A DNA stretch of 64,000 nt from JAJDXW01 sp965223775 (GTDB taxonomy: Bacteria > Pseudomonadota > Gammaproteobacteria > HK1). The notes beneath the pieces are model-generated. The model was not told where the DNA came from. It searched no databases and worked only from the letters and a program-made list of their open reading frames with translations. The stretch lies in assembly GCA_965223775.1 (NCBI GenBank), contig OZ245021.1, forward strand, positions 6,367,277 through 6,431,276. Direction: 5' to 3'. A program made the translations under genes and the position numbers. This document shows, in pieces, positions 35,820-45,506 of this stretch. How positions within the stretch are numbered: position 1 is the stretch's first letter; each line of letters starts with the position of its first letter.

Positions 35820-36270
35820 ACGGGAATCTCCGAGCTGGCTGACCGCCTTTCTCGCCAGGCCTTCGCCGGGCACGGCGGGCGTACCGCCGCCGTGCCGCCG
35901 CCGGGTGGGTCTGCCCGACGGATATCCGCCCCCGGCCACAGCGCGCGGGTGGAGGAGCCTTCCGCCCCCGCGCATGCCGTCGTCGTTCTCTTCGAACGTG
36001 GCGAGATTGGCGGTGCGAAACGGGTTCGCGCCGGGGCGCGCGAATGCTAGCAGACGACCGGGCCTGGTCCAACGATCGCGCAACGGTGCGGTGCCGGGCG
36101 CCTCGACCGTGGACGGCCCCCTCGATGAATCACGGAGCGTTGTTCGGCGGCTGCGATGAACCCGGCCGGGCCTTCGGCGCGCGTGCCGGCCGCTCCGATC
36201 GCGAGCCGGAGCAGGCCGGACCCGTCCGGCCCGGGGCGCCCCGTTGCCGGGTCCCCTCGCGGACGCTCGC
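35820..36270. other. 451-bp gap upstream of hppA, no gene seen
   Basis: No supported coding frame on either strand. It lies between the end of the ABC ATPase gene and the hppA start, both on the minus strand, and probably contains the hppA promoter. Confidence 0.4.
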
Positions 36271-38004
36271 CTACGTCCGCTCCTCGATCTCAAGGTCCTG
36301 CCGCGACAGCCCCTCGAGCCGCGGCATGAGCGCGAGCAGGTGCCGGGTGTAGTCGTGCTCCGGGCTCTCGAACAGCGCCTCGGTCTCTCGCACTTCGCAC
36401 AGATGGCCGCCCCGCATGACGCCGACCCGGTCGCACATCTGGCGGATCACCGGCAGGTCGTGGCTGATGAACAGCATCGTCAGGCCGAGCCGCTCCTGCA
36501 GGTCCTTCAGGAGGTTCAGGACTTGGGCCTGGATGGAGACGTCGAGAGCGGACGTCGGTTCGTCGCAGATCAGGAACCGGGGCCGGGTCGCGAGGGCGCG
36601 GGCGATGGAAATGCGCTGGCGCTGCCCGCCGGAGAACTCGTGCGGATAGCGCACCGCCGCCCTCGCGCCCAGTCCGACCTGCTCCAGGAGATCCGAGACG
36701 ATGCCTTCCACCTCCTCCCGGCCGCCGGCGAGGCGATGGAAGCGGATGGGCTCGGCGACGATGTCCATCACCCGCATGCGCGGGTTGAGCGAGGAATAGG
36801 GGTCCTGGAAGATCATCTGCATCTGGCGCCGGAAGGGATCGAGGTCGGCCTCCCGGCGAAGCGCGGTCAGCTCCGTGCCCGCGAACCGGATGGCGCCCGC
36901 GACCGGGGTATGGAGGCCGCAGATCATCCGGGCGACCGTCGACTTGCCCGAGCCCGATTCCCCCACCAGTCCGAATACCTCCCCTTCGCGGATGTCCAGG
37001 GTGACGTCCTTGACCGCGTCCAGGTAGACCCGCTTGCGCCTGAAGAACGAAGGCCGGGTGGTGAACCGCATGTGGAGCGATTCGAGCGAGACCAGCGGCC
37101 CGCCGCCCGTCCCTCCGAAGTCCCGGGCCCGGCCCAGCCAATGCCGCTGGACGTCGATGTCGCGCCGCTTCTCCGCCGCGTCCTCGATGTAGGTGACGAG
37201 CGGAAAGCGGACCAGCTTCACGTCCGGCCTCGGAACGGCGGAGATGAGGCTCCGGCTGTAGGCATGGTCCGGATGCCCGAGGATCTTCGTGGTCGCGCCG
37301 TGCTCCACCAGCCGGCCCCGGTACATCACCGCGACCCGATCGGCAATGTCGGCGATCACCCCCATGTCGTGGGTGATGATCATCATGCCGACGTTCCGTT
37401 CCCTGCACAGGGTCCGCATCAAGTCGAGGATCTGGGCCTGGATCGACACGTCGAGGGCGGTCGTCGGCTCGTCCGCGATGATCACGTCGGGTTCGGCCGA
37501 GAGGGCGAGCGCGATCACCACCCGCTGGCGCATTCCCCCCGAGAACTGGTGCGGGTACTGCTTGACCCGGAGCTCGGGCTCCGGGAGGCCGACCTGCCCG
37601 AGGAGCTCGACGGCGCGGCGCCGCGCCTTCGCCTCGCCGGTCGCGAGGTGCAGGTCGATGGTTTCGACGAGCTGCTGCTCGACGGTCTGCAGCGGATTGA
37701 GGCTCGTCAGCGGGTCCTGGAAGATCATCCCGATCCGCTTGCCGCGGAGCCTTCGCTTCCCCGCGTCGTCCAGGTTGTCGATGCGCCGGCCGGCGAGATG
37801 GACCTCACCGGCGGTCATTTCCCCGGGCGGCTCGAGGAGCCCGATTACCGCGTTTCCGACGGTCGACTTGCCGGCGCCCGATTCGCCCACCACCCCGAGA
37901 ATGTCGCCCGGTTCCACGGCGAGCGACACGTCGTCGACCGCGACCAGGGTCTCCCGGCGGCTCGGGAACTCGACCCGGAGGTTCCTGATGTCGAGAAGCG
38001 CCAT
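36271..38004 (-). CDS. Peptide/opine ABC transporter ATPase with two ATP-binding domains (DppD-DppF fusion)
   Basis: 577 aa, two complete NBDs in one chain. First: Walker A GVVGESGAGKST, signature QFSGGMRQRV, Walker B VIIADEPTTALDV. Second (after about residue 290): GLVGESGSGKST, EFSGGQRQRI, FLICDEPTSALDV. Each has the C-terminal peptide-type extension. Such fused ATPases drive dipeptide, oligopeptide or glutathione-type importers. Next to it on the same strand are two permeases and a binding protein. It starts 11 bp after the stop of the upstream permease. Confidence 0.92.
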   Translation of the reverse strand: MALLDIRNLRVEFPSRRETLVAVDDVSLAVEPGDILGVVGESGAGKSTVGNAVIGLLEPPGEMTAGEVHLAGRRIDNLDDAGKRRLRGKRIGMIFQDPLTSLNPLQTVEQQLVETIDLHLATGEAKARRRAVELLGQVGLPEPELRVKQYPHQFSGGMRQRVVIALALSAEPDVIIADEPTTALDVSIQAQILDLMRTLCRERNVGMMIITHDMGVIADIADRVAVMYRGRLVEHGATTKILGHPDHAYSRSLISAVPRPDVKLVRFPLVTYIEDAAEKRRDIDVQRHWLGRARDFGGTGGGPLVSLESLHMRFTTRPSFFRRKRVYLDAVKDVTLDIREGEVFGLVGESGSGKSTVARMICGLHTPVAGAIRFAGTELTALRREADLDPFRRQMQMIFQDPYSSLNPRMRVMDIVAEPIRFHRLAGGREEVEGIVSDLLEQVGLGARAAVRYPHEFSGGQRQRISIARALATRPRFLICDEPTSALDVSIQAQVLNLLKDLQERLGLTMLFISHDLPVIRQMCDRVGVMRGGHLCEVRETEALFESPEHDYTRHLLALMPRLEGLSRQDLEIEERT

Positions 38005-38015
38005 CGCCTCGGTGC

Positions 38016-38963
38016 CTACCGGAGCTTCGGATTGAGGGCGTCGCGGAGCCAGTCGCCGAGGAGGTTCACGGCGAGCACCAGCACCACCAGGGCGAGTCCG
38101 GGAAAGATGGTGATCCACCATTCGCCCGAGAACAGGAAGTCGTTGCCGACGCGGATGAGCGTGCCGAGCGAGGGAGTCGTCGGAGGCACCCCGACGCCGA
38201 GGAAGCTGAGCGTCGCCTCGGTGATGACCGCGATGGCGAGGTGGATGGTGGCGATCACCAGCACCGGTCCGGTGACGTTGGGGAGGATGTGCCGGACGAG
38301 GATGGTGCCCCGCCGGATGCCGATGACCCTCGCCGCCTGCACGTATTCCTTGTTCTTCTCGACCAGGGTGGATCCCCGTACGGTGCGCGCGTACTGCACC
38401 CAGCCGGAGACGCCAATCGCAAAGACGAGTACGTAGAACGCCAGCTCGTCGTGCAGATCGCGGGGCAGCACGGAGCGCGCCACCCCGTCGATCAGCAGGG
38501 CGATCAGGATCGCCGGGAACGAGAGCTGCACGTCGGCGATCCGCATGATGAAGGCGTCGAGCCGGCCGCCCGCGTAGCCGCTGACGAGCCCGAGCCCGAC
38601 CCCGAGCACCAGGGAGAAGATCACCGCGGCGAAGCCGACGACGAGGGAGATCCGGGCACCGAAGATGATCGTGGACCACACGTCCCGCCCCTGGTCGTCG
38701 GTACCGAGCAGGAACCGCGGGTCGCCGTCCGCCATCCACACCGGCGGGAGGCTCGCGTCCAGGAGATCGATGCTGGCGAGGTCGAAGGGATCGTGCGGGG
38801 CGACCCACGGCGCGAACACGGCCGCGAGGACGATGGTCGCGGTGATCGCCGCCGAGAGCACGGTGACCGGCGAGCGGGTGAAGCTGTACCACAGGTCGCT
38901 GTCGAGGGCGCGGCGCACGCGGTCGCCGAAGCCGTTCGCGCGGGCGGATTGCATTGTCGCCAT
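38016..38963 (-). CDS. ABC transporter permease, DppC/OppC type
   Basis: 315 aa with an N-terminal soluble part (including the phrase LYDA-like stretch DPFDLASIDLLDAS) and six helices; the EAA loop is SLGTLIRVGNDFLF preceded by EATLSFLGVGVPP, standard for DppC. It pairs with the DppB-type permease 18 bp upstream on the same strand. Confidence 0.9.
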   Translation of the reverse strand: MATMQSARANGFGDRVRRALDSDLWYSFTRSPVTVLSAAITATIVLAAVFAPWVAPHDPFDLASIDLLDASLPPVWMADGDPRFLLGTDDQGRDVWSTIIFGARISLVVGFAAVIFSLVLGVGLGLVSGYAGGRLDAFIMRIADVQLSFPAILIALLIDGVARSVLPRDLHDELAFYVLVFAIGVSGWVQYARTVRGSTLVEKNKEYVQAARVIGIRRGTILVRHILPNVTGPVLVIATIHLAIAVITEATLSFLGVGVPPTTPSLGTLIRVGNDFLFSGEWWITIFPGLALVVLVLAVNLLGDWLRDALNPKLR

Positions 38964-38981
38964 CGTTCTTCGCCGCCCGCC

Positions 38982-39968
38982 CTACTGCCCGTTCGCGGTC
39001 GCCTTGTCCGCGCGAAGGCGCGGGTCGACGACGAAGTAGAGGATGTCGACGATGAGGTTGATGACCACGAAGAAGAACGCGATGAGCACCAGGTAGGCGG
39101 CCATCACCGGGATGTCGACCTCGCCGATGGCCTGGATGAAGAGGAGCCCCATGCCCGGCCACTGGAATACGCTCTCGGTGATGATGGCGAAGGCGATGAT
39201 CGACCCGAGCTGGAGGCCCGTGATGGTGATCACCGGCACCATCGTGTTCTTGAGGGCGTGGCGGAAGTGGACGGAGCGGGCGGGCAGGCCCCGGGCATGG
39301 GCGAACTTGATGAAGTCGGTCCGGAGCACCTCCAGCATCTCGGCCCGGATGAGCCGCATGATGAGCGTCATCTGGAACAGGGCGAGGGTGATCGAAGGCA
39401 TGATGAGGGACTTGAGGCCCGACGCGGTCAGGAACCCGGTGGTCCACCAGCCGAGGGCGATGACCTCGCCGCGGCCGAAGGTGGGCAGCCAGCGGAGGAT
39501 GACCCCGAAGAAGAGAATGAGCAGGATGCCGATGAGGAACGTCGGCAGCGATACCCCGATGAGGGAAAGGGTCATGAAGCCGCGGGAAACGATCCCGTAG
39601 CGCCGCAAGGCCGTATACACCCCCATCGGGGCGCCGACGAGGAGGGCCAGCACCGCCGAGACGAAGGAGAGCTCGAGGGTCGCGGGCAACCGCTCGGCCA
39701 CCAGCTCCCTCACCGGCCGGCGGTGCTGGTACGAAAGCCCGAACTTGCCGGCCGACGCGTCCCGGACGAAGCGGGCGAACTGGAGGATGAACGGATCGTT
39801 GAGGCCGAGGCGTTCGCGGAGCCCTTCACGCTCCTCGAGGGTCGTGTCCTGGCCGACCATGTTGTTGATCGGATCGCCGACGTAGCGGAAGAGGGCGAAC
39901 GCGATCAACGCGACGGTCAGCATGACGACGATCGACTGGAGGAGCCGCCGGAGCAGGAAGGCAGGCAT
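38982..39968 (-). CDS. ABC transporter permease, DppB/OppB type
   Basis: 328 aa with the family's N-terminal LLRRLLQSIVVMLTVALIAF helix, a long periplasmic loop containing REGLRERLGLNDPF, and the EAA loop with ESVFQWPGMGLLFIQAI. It forms the transmembrane channel with the DppC-type subunit. Confidence 0.9.
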   Translation of the reverse strand: MPAFLLRRLLQSIVVMLTVALIAFALFRYVGDPINNMVGQDTTLEEREGLRERLGLNDPFILQFARFVRDASAGKFGLSYQHRRPVRELVAERLPATLELSFVSAVLALLVGAPMGVYTALRRYGIVSRGFMTLSLIGVSLPTFLIGILLILFFGVILRWLPTFGRGEVIALGWWTTGFLTASGLKSLIMPSITLALFQMTLIMRLIRAEMLEVLRTDFIKFAHARGLPARSVHFRHALKNTMVPVITITGLQLGSIIAFAIITESVFQWPGMGLLFIQAIGEVDIPVMAAYLVLIAFFFVVINLIVDILYFVVDPRLRADKATANGQ

Positions 39969-40291
39969 TCAGCCGGGCGACCTTTCGGCTCTGATCCGTA
40001 CGCCTCCTGCCGCCCGGCGCCTCTGCCTCGCGTGCGCTCGCCGGTCGGCCGGAGGAGGGCACGGCATGGCGTGTCGCCACGGCTTCATTCGTCTCTCGGC
40101 CCCCGGTGGCGCTGTGGCGGTGCTCGCGCCCCCCCGGGCCGACCGCGCCGCGGAGGAGCCCCCGCCGATGACGGCTCCGAACGCTGGAGCCGCCGCTGCC
40201 TGCGACGGAGTCCGTGCCGGCGGTGGCGACAGGGGCGCCGGAAGGGTGCGGGAGGGGGAGTCGGAAGCCGCCGCCCCCTCCCGTCCCGGAG
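39969..40291. other. 323-bp gap between the permease and binding-protein genes
   Basis: No supported gene. Both flanking genes are on the minus strand, so this is a long spacer inside an apparent operon; it is GC-rich and may hold a processing or attenuation site that lets the binding protein be made in excess, but no specific hairpin could be fixed by eye. Confidence 0.4.
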
Positions 40292-41890
40292 TCATTGCAC
40301 CGTGACGTAGCGCAGGTCGAGCACGTTGTCGGGCCGCTGTACCAGGTCCACCTGCTCCGATAGACCCCAGGACAGCGGCTGCTGGTGGAGCGGAATGTGG
40401 CCGACCTCGTCCTTGTGGATCCGGAACGCCTCGTCGATCATCGCCTGGCGCTTGGCCTGATCGGTCTCCGACTGGATCATCGCCGCGAGCTCGTTGATCT
40501 TCGGGTTGCAGTAGCCCCCGAGGTTGAACGCGCCGAGCTTGTCCTCGCCTCCCCGGCACGCCATCAGCGACGAGATGGGGTTGTGGCTGTCGAAGGTGGA
40601 GGGCGTCCACCCGAGCAGGAAGAAGCTGGTGTCGTAGCCGTTCTGGGCCAGCACCTTGCCGAAGTACTTCGACTTGGTCTGTGCGAGAAGGGTGACCTTG
40701 ACCCCGATCCTGGCGAGCATCGCGGCCGCCGCCTGGCAGATCCGCTCGTCGTTGACGTAGCGGTCGTTGGGGCAGTCCATGGTGAGCTCGAAGCCGTCCG
40801 GATAGCCGGCCTCGGCGAGCAGCTCCTTCGCCCGGGCGACGTCGTGGGCCGGCCGCTCGTTCAGCGCCTCGGTGAAGCCGTTGACCTGCGGGGCGACCAT
40901 CAGCCCCGCGGGCACGCTCGCGCCGCGCATCACCTTGTCCTTGATCGCCTCGATGTCGATCGCATGGATGAACGCCTGGCGGACCCGCACGTCCTTGAAC
41001 GGGTTCTTGCCCTTGACGTCGGAGTAGAGCAGCTCGTCGCGGATCTGGTCGAAGCCGAGGAAGATGGTTCGCGCCTCGGGTCCCGCGAGCGGCTTCACGC
41101 CCTGCGCGTCCGCGAGGCGCTGCCAGTCCTGCACCGGCACCGGATAGGCCATGTGCACGTTCCCCGAGATGAGCGCCGCGACCCGGGTCGCGTCCTGGGA
41201 GATGGGGGTGAACACGGCCTGCGTGACGTTGCCGTTCATCTCGCCCCAGTAGTCGGGGTGGGCGGCGAGCACGGTCTTCACCCCGGACTGCCGGGACTCG
41301 AGGGTGAAGGGGCCCGTGCCGTTGGCGTTGAGGTTCGCGTAGTTGCCCTCGTCACCCCCCTTCACGCTGGTCACTTCGGTGGCGTTGTTCCGCTCCGCCC
41401 ACTCCCGGTCCATGATGTAGAAGATCTCGAGCTGCAGCGGGAGGATCGGATTCGGCGCGGGGGTGACGAAGTCGATGGTGTGGTCGTCGACGATCCGGGT
41501 GTCCTCGATGAGCTGCGCGACGACCTTGAGGTCGGAGCCTTCGGAGCGAATCCGCTCGACGGAGAACGCCACGTCGTCGGCCGCGAAGTCCGAACCGTCG
41601 TGGAACTTGACGCCCTTGCGGAGGTGGAAGCGCCAGGTGTTCGGGTCGACGTTCTCCCACCTTTCGGCCAGGGCGCCGACCATCTTCATGTTCTCGTCGC
41701 GCGCGACGAGCCCCTCGTAGATGCTGCGCTGGAAGCCGAGGGTCATGGTCTCGAAGAGGCCGTGCGGGTCCATCGTCTGCACGTCGCCCTGGAACGCCCA
41801 GCGAAACGTTTCGGACTGGGCCGGAGCGGCGGCGACCACGCTGCCGAGGGCCGCGGCGGCGGCGACTGTCTTGAGGCGAACTCGCATCAT
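40292..41890 (-). CDS. Peptide/opine-type ABC transporter solute-binding protein (SBP_bac_5)
   Basis: 532 aa with a signal peptide (MMRVRLKTVAAAAALGSVVA, probably cut after PAQS near residue 26). The mature part starts with TFRWAFQGDVQTMDPHGLFE, the typical opening of the cluster C family, and holds YEGLVARDENMKMVGALAERW and VNDERICQAAAAMLARIGVK. The ligand is unknown. It is the first gene of the transporter run and the 5' gap up to the PanE-like gene contains an SDR fragment. Confidence 0.9.
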   Translation of the reverse strand: MMRVRLKTVAAAAALGSVVAAAPAQSETFRWAFQGDVQTMDPHGLFETMTLGFQRSIYEGLVARDENMKMVGALAERWENVDPNTWRFHLRKGVKFHDGSDFAADDVAFSVERIRSEGSDLKVVAQLIEDTRIVDDHTIDFVTPAPNPILPLQLEIFYIMDREWAERNNATEVTSVKGGDEGNYANLNANGTGPFTLESRQSGVKTVLAAHPDYWGEMNGNVTQAVFTPISQDATRVAALISGNVHMAYPVPVQDWQRLADAQGVKPLAGPEARTIFLGFDQIRDELLYSDVKGKNPFKDVRVRQAFIHAIDIEAIKDKVMRGASVPAGLMVAPQVNGFTEALNERPAHDVARAKELLAEAGYPDGFELTMDCPNDRYVNDERICQAAAAMLARIGVKVTLLAQTKSKYFGKVLAQNGYDTSFFLLGWTPSTFDSHNPISSLMACRGGEDKLGAFNLGGYCNPKINELAAMIQSETDQAKRQAMIDEAFRIHKDEVGHIPLHQQPLSWGLSEQVDLVQRPDNVLDLRYVTVQ

Positions 41891-42334
41891 CTTTCTTCCC
41901 CTGGTTCGAGACGCTCGGTTCCGGTTCGGCCCGGGTGCGGATTCACCTTCGTCCCGAGTCCGTTTCCCCGTGAAATCGGGGTGCGAAGGCTAGCCCTTCG
42001 ATCGGGGGATGACAAGAGAATGGAGTGCGGGCGGCCGCGCGGAGCGGCTTCGGTCGGGCCGGAACGCTATCGGCCGCCGCGAGCCGCTTCCGCTTCAGTC
42101 GATGGTCGCGCCGCCATCGATCACCAGGTGGGTTCCGGTGATGAAGGAAGTTTCGTCCGAGGCGAGGAAGAGGGTGCCGTTGGCGATCTCGACCGGTTCG
42201 CCCATGCGCTTCAGGAGTATCCGTTGCGCCCCGGCGGCAGGATTGAAGCGGATGGCGCCATTCGAATGCGCTAGTCTGCCGCGTGGCATGCGGCCAGCCG
42301 AAAGGGTCGGCGGGCGAGCGGAGGGCATCGAACC
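41891..42334. other. 444-bp region upstream of the binding protein gene
   Basis: Contains the truncated SDR fragment at 42095-42229 and otherwise non-coding sequence. The binding-protein promoter (minus strand) and that of the PanE-like gene (plus strand) should lie here. Confidence 0.5.
42095..42229 (-). pseudogene. C-terminal remnant of a short-chain dehydrogenase
   Basis: The minus-strand frame ends with RMGEPVEIANGTLFLASDET then SFITGTHLVIDGGATID, an unmistakable SDR tail (the sequence after the cofactor and catalytic regions). Upstream in the frame the SDR similarity stops after about 44 residues, so the Rossmann and YxxxK parts are missing. It is a leftover of a deleted gene, not an active enzyme. 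Confidence 0.8.
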
Positions 42335-43264
42335 ATGAAGTTCACGGTGATGGGCGCCGGGGGCGTCGGAGGGTATTTCGGGGCTCGGCTGGCCGCGGCC
42401 GGGCACGAGGTCGGCTTCGTCGCGCGCGGCCGGCACCTCGAGGCGATGCGCGAGAACGGCCTCGCGATCCGAAGCCAGCTCGGCGACGTCGAGCTCAAGC
42501 CCGTCCGGGCGAGCGACGATCCGGCCGCGCTCGGCGCCGCCGACTTCGTGCTGTTCACCGTCAAGACCTACGACTGCGAGAGCGCGGCGGAGGCGATCCG
42601 CCCCGCCCTCGGCGCCGATACCGGCGTCGTTCCCCTGCTGAACGGCATCGGTCACCTGGAGGCTCTGTGCCGGATCCTCGGGGCGGCCCGGGTGCTCGGC
42701 GGCGTCGCGAATATCAGCGCGCTGATCGAAGAGCCCGGCGTGATCCGCCATTTCGACCGGATGCAGATCCTTCGCATCGGCGAGATGGACAACTCCGCGA
42801 GCCCCCGGGTCCTCGCCTTGCGGGAAGCTTGCGCGGAGGCCGGAATCGACTGCCCGGTACCGAAGGACATCGAGCGCGAGCTCTGGCAGAAGGTGGTGAT
42901 GATCTGCACGCTGGCGGGAGCCAACTGCCTCACCCGCCTGCCGCTCGGCGCGTGCCGGAGCAATCCGGCGACGCGCGCGATGATGGAGAGCCTGACCGCC
43001 GAATCGGTCGCCGTCGCCCGCGCGCTCGGAGTCTCCCTGCCGGAGGACCAGGAAATCCGGACGATGGCGGTTCTGGACAAGCTGCCGGCGCCCATGAAGG
43101 CGTCCATCTTCGCGGCCCTGGAGCGGGGCGACCGCCTGGAGGCGTCGGCCCTGAATGGCGCGATCGACCGTCTCGGCCGCGAGACGGGCGTCGATACCCC
43201 GACCCACCGCACCGTCCATGCCGCCCTTGCCCCACACGAGAACGGCGCCCCGCCCGCCGGCTGA
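42335..43264 (+). CDS. Ketopantoate reductase family protein (PanE/ApbA)
   Basis: 309 aa. Rossmann start MKFTVMGAGGVGGYFGARLA, VKTYDCESAAEAI and NGIGHLE (usual NG.G..E) in the middle, and the helical C-terminal domain with the catalytic-lysine region CPVPKDIERELWQKVVM and NCLTRLPLG. Family members reduce 2-dehydropantoate or related 2-keto acids with NADPH. This copy may serve pantothenate synthesis or be one of the paralogues of unknown substrate. Confidence 0.85.
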   Translation: MKFTVMGAGGVGGYFGARLAAAGHEVGFVARGRHLEAMRENGLAIRSQLGDVELKPVRASDDPAALGAADFVLFTVKTYDCESAAEAIRPALGADTGVVPLLNGIGHLEALCRILGAARVLGGVANISALIEEPGVIRHFDRMQILRIGEMDNSASPRVLALREACAEAGIDCPVPKDIERELWQKVVMICTLAGANCLTRLPLGACRSNPATRAMMESLTAESVAVARALGVSLPEDQEIRTMAVLDKLPAPMKASIFAALERGDRLEASALNGAIDRLGRETGVDTPTHRTVHAALAPHENGAPPAG

Positions 43265-43358
43265 TCGCCGCTTTCCGACCCCCGGATAGGCGCTGTTTCG
43301 CGTACCCGACGAACGGCCGATCCGGGCCGAAGGGCGCGCGCCACCGGCCGAACCGCCT

Positions 43359-44600
43359 TCAGAGAGCGTCCTTGAAGAGCCGGCCGCCCTTCATGATGGC
43401 GGGCATGTGCGCACCCTGGCCCGCGAGGAGGCCGATCTCGGCGAGCGGGTCGCCGTCGACGACGATGAGATCGGCGAGCGCTCCCGCCCGCACGATGCCG
43501 AGCTCGCCGCCCATGTTGAGGATGTCGGCGTTCACTTCCGTCGCCTGCCGGATCGCCTCGAAATTGCCGAGGACCTCGGCCTTGATGGCGAACTCGTCCG
43601 ACTGGTAGACCTGACACTCGCCGAGGAGGTCGGAGCCGTGCCCGATCCGGACGCCGGCGTCGCGTGCGATCTCGATCGCCCGCAGGCCGACCTCGAGTAC
43701 GTCGCCCAGCTTGCGCATGGAGACCTCGGGGAACCCGAACTCCCGCCCGTGCCGGTGGAGCGCCTGGTAGGTCACGCTCGTCGGCACGAGGAAGGCGCCG
43801 TGGTCGGCCATCACCTTCGCCGCCTCGGCGTCCAGCAGGTTGCCGTGCTCGATCGTGCGCACCCCGTTGGTGACCGCGCGGATGATCGCCTTGGGGATGT
43901 AGGCGTGGGCCAGCACATAGGTCCGGCACGCCTCCGCCTCCTCGCAGATGGCCCGGATCTCGCCGGCGGAGTACTGGGTGTTGTGGACCGGGTCGGTGGG
44001 CGACGCGACCCCGCCCCCGGCCATGATCTTGATCTGGTGCGCACCCTTGCGAAGCTCGTCCCGGGCCGCACGGCGGCACTCGTCGATGCCGTCCGCGATG
44101 CGGCCGATCTGCTCCGTCGACGCCTGGCAGGCGCAGGTGATGACGTTCGAGGTCGCGGTCCGCGGCCGGAAGTCCGCGTGTCCGCCGGTCTGGGTGAGGG
44201 CGAGGCCCGAGACGAAGAGGCGCGGGCCGACGAGCAGGCCGTCCTCCACCGCGTCCGCCATTCCCCGGTCGGCCCCGCCCGCGTCCCGCACGGAGGTGAA
44301 GCCGCGCATCAGCATCGCCTTCATGAGCTCGCCGGCGCTCGCCGTCATGTAGGTGATCGGAACGTCGTTGATGGCGGAGAGATCGAGGTGGGTCGCCTTG
44401 ACGTGGACGTGGGCGTCGATGAGCCCCGGCATCAGGGTCCGGCCGGCGAGGTCGATCGTCCGGTCCGCCGTGCCCGTCGAGAGAGGTTGGTCGGAGACCT
44501 CCTTGATCCGCTCCCCCTCGACGAGCACGTGGTGTCCCTCGCGGCGCTCGGTCGCCTTCCCGTCGAGGATGCTCGCGTTGGCGAAGAGGATGCTGGCCAT
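43359..44600 (-). CDS. Metal-dependent amidohydrolase (imidazolonepropionase/Xaa-Pro dipeptidase-like)
   Basis: 413 aa. The binuclear metal site of the amidohydrolase fold is complete: HVH in GLIDAHVHVK, a carboxylated-lysine candidate in HQIKIMAGGG, histidines in AHAYIPKAI and TIEHGNLLD, and aspartate in IGHGSDLLG. The N- and C-terminal small beta domain is also present (ASILFANASILDGK and LADLIVVDGDPL). Members of this branch include prolidases and organophosphate or molinate hydrolases. Placed beside a dipeptide-type ABC importer, a peptidase or amidase role is possible but not shown. ATG 44600 is used. Confidence 0.85.
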   Translation of the reverse strand: MASILFANASILDGKATERREGHHVLVEGERIKEVSDQPLSTGTADRTIDLAGRTLMPGLIDAHVHVKATHLDLSAINDVPITYMTASAGELMKAMLMRGFTSVRDAGGADRGMADAVEDGLLVGPRLFVSGLALTQTGGHADFRPRTATSNVITCACQASTEQIGRIADGIDECRRAARDELRKGAHQIKIMAGGGVASPTDPVHNTQYSAGEIRAICEEAEACRTYVLAHAYIPKAIIRAVTNGVRTIEHGNLLDAEAAKVMADHGAFLVPTSVTYQALHRHGREFGFPEVSMRKLGDVLEVGLRAIEIARDAGVRIGHGSDLLGECQVYQSDEFAIKAEVLGNFEAIRQATEVNADILNMGGELGIVRAGALADLIVVDGDPLAEIGLLAGQGAHMPAIMKGGRLFKDAL

Positions 44601-44825
44601 CGTCCCGTTCTCCCGGAATTTCCAAGCCGCGATCCGCGCGCTCGAGCCGGATCGGCGGCGCGCCAGTATACGAGCGCCCGACCCGCCGCTGGCGGCCGAT
44701 CTCAACGCACAATACGGTCATGGCGAGCCGGGCAGGGACCGTTGACGAGCCGCGAGCGCAAGGGCGCGCTTCGCGGGGGCCGTTGAAGCCGTGAGAGGTC
44801 CGAACCGTGGAAGGAGGGTCAGGAG

Positions 44826-45464
44826 TTGGTAGAGCTGTATCTCGCGTCCCGGTCTCCGCGCCGGCGGGAGCTCCTCGCCGGGCTCGGTTACCGGTTCAAG
44901 GTGGTGGATATTGCGGTCGACGAGAGCCGGGCGGACGGGGAGACGCCGGCCCGCTACGTCGAACGGATGGCGCGCGAGAAGGCGCTCGCCGGTCTCCGCG
45001 CGGTGACGCGCTCCGAACGCCGTGCCGACCGCACGTCGCCGGTGGTCCTCGGAGCGGACACGATCGTCGTCGTCGGTGGCGAAGTTCTGGGCAAGCCGCG
45101 CGACGACTCGGAGGTCCTCGTTCACCTCGAACGCCTTTCCGGCCGCGACCACCTGGTGCTGTCCGCGGTTGCGCTCGCCTCCGGGACGGTAGCCCGGCCA
45201 ACGGTCGAACTGCGACTCTCCCGAAATCGGGTCTGGTTCCGGCGGTTGTCTGCGGCTGAGCGCGAGGGCTACCGAGCGACCGGCGAGCCGGCCGACAAGG
45301 CGGGGAGCTATGCTATCCAGGGCATCGCCGCCGCCTTCGTCACCCGCCTCGAAGGGAGCTGGAGCGCGGTGGTCGGGCTTCCCCTCCACGAGACCGCCGA
45401 CCTCCTCGTGCGGGCCGGAGTTCCCTTCCTTCCTCCACCGAGCGAGACCGCGGTCGCTTCGTGA
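44826..45464 (+). CDS. maf: Maf-like nucleotide pyrophosphatase
   Basis: 212 aa from TTG 44826, preceded by AGGAG-type ribosome sites. It has the Maf signatures LASRSPRRRELL at the start, GADTIVVVGGEVLGKP in the centre and EPADKAGSYAIQGIAA near 155-170. Maf proteins hydrolyse nucleoside triphosphates, often dTTP/UTP or modified nucleotides, as a housecleaning activity, and some affect septation. The TTG start is required for the LASRSPRR motif to stand near the N-terminus. Confidence 0.93.
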   Translation: MVELYLASRSPRRRELLAGLGYRFKVVDIAVDESRADGETPARYVERMAREKALAGLRAVTRSERRADRTSPVVLGADTIVVVGGEVLGKPRDDSEVLVHLERLSGRDHLVLSAVALASGTVARPTVELRLSRNRVWFRRLSAAEREGYRATGEPADKAGSYAIQGIAAAFVTRLEGSWSAVVGLPLHETADLLVRAGVPFLPPPSETAVAS

Positions 45465-45506
45465 CACGCCGGTCCGCGGTAGCAGACGCGACGCCGGAAC
45501 CGGTAT

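Noticed and set aside
36271..39447. 1058-aa version of the ABC ATPase
   Set aside because: The first part is frame-shifted antiparallel reading through the permease genes; the ATPase begins at 38004.
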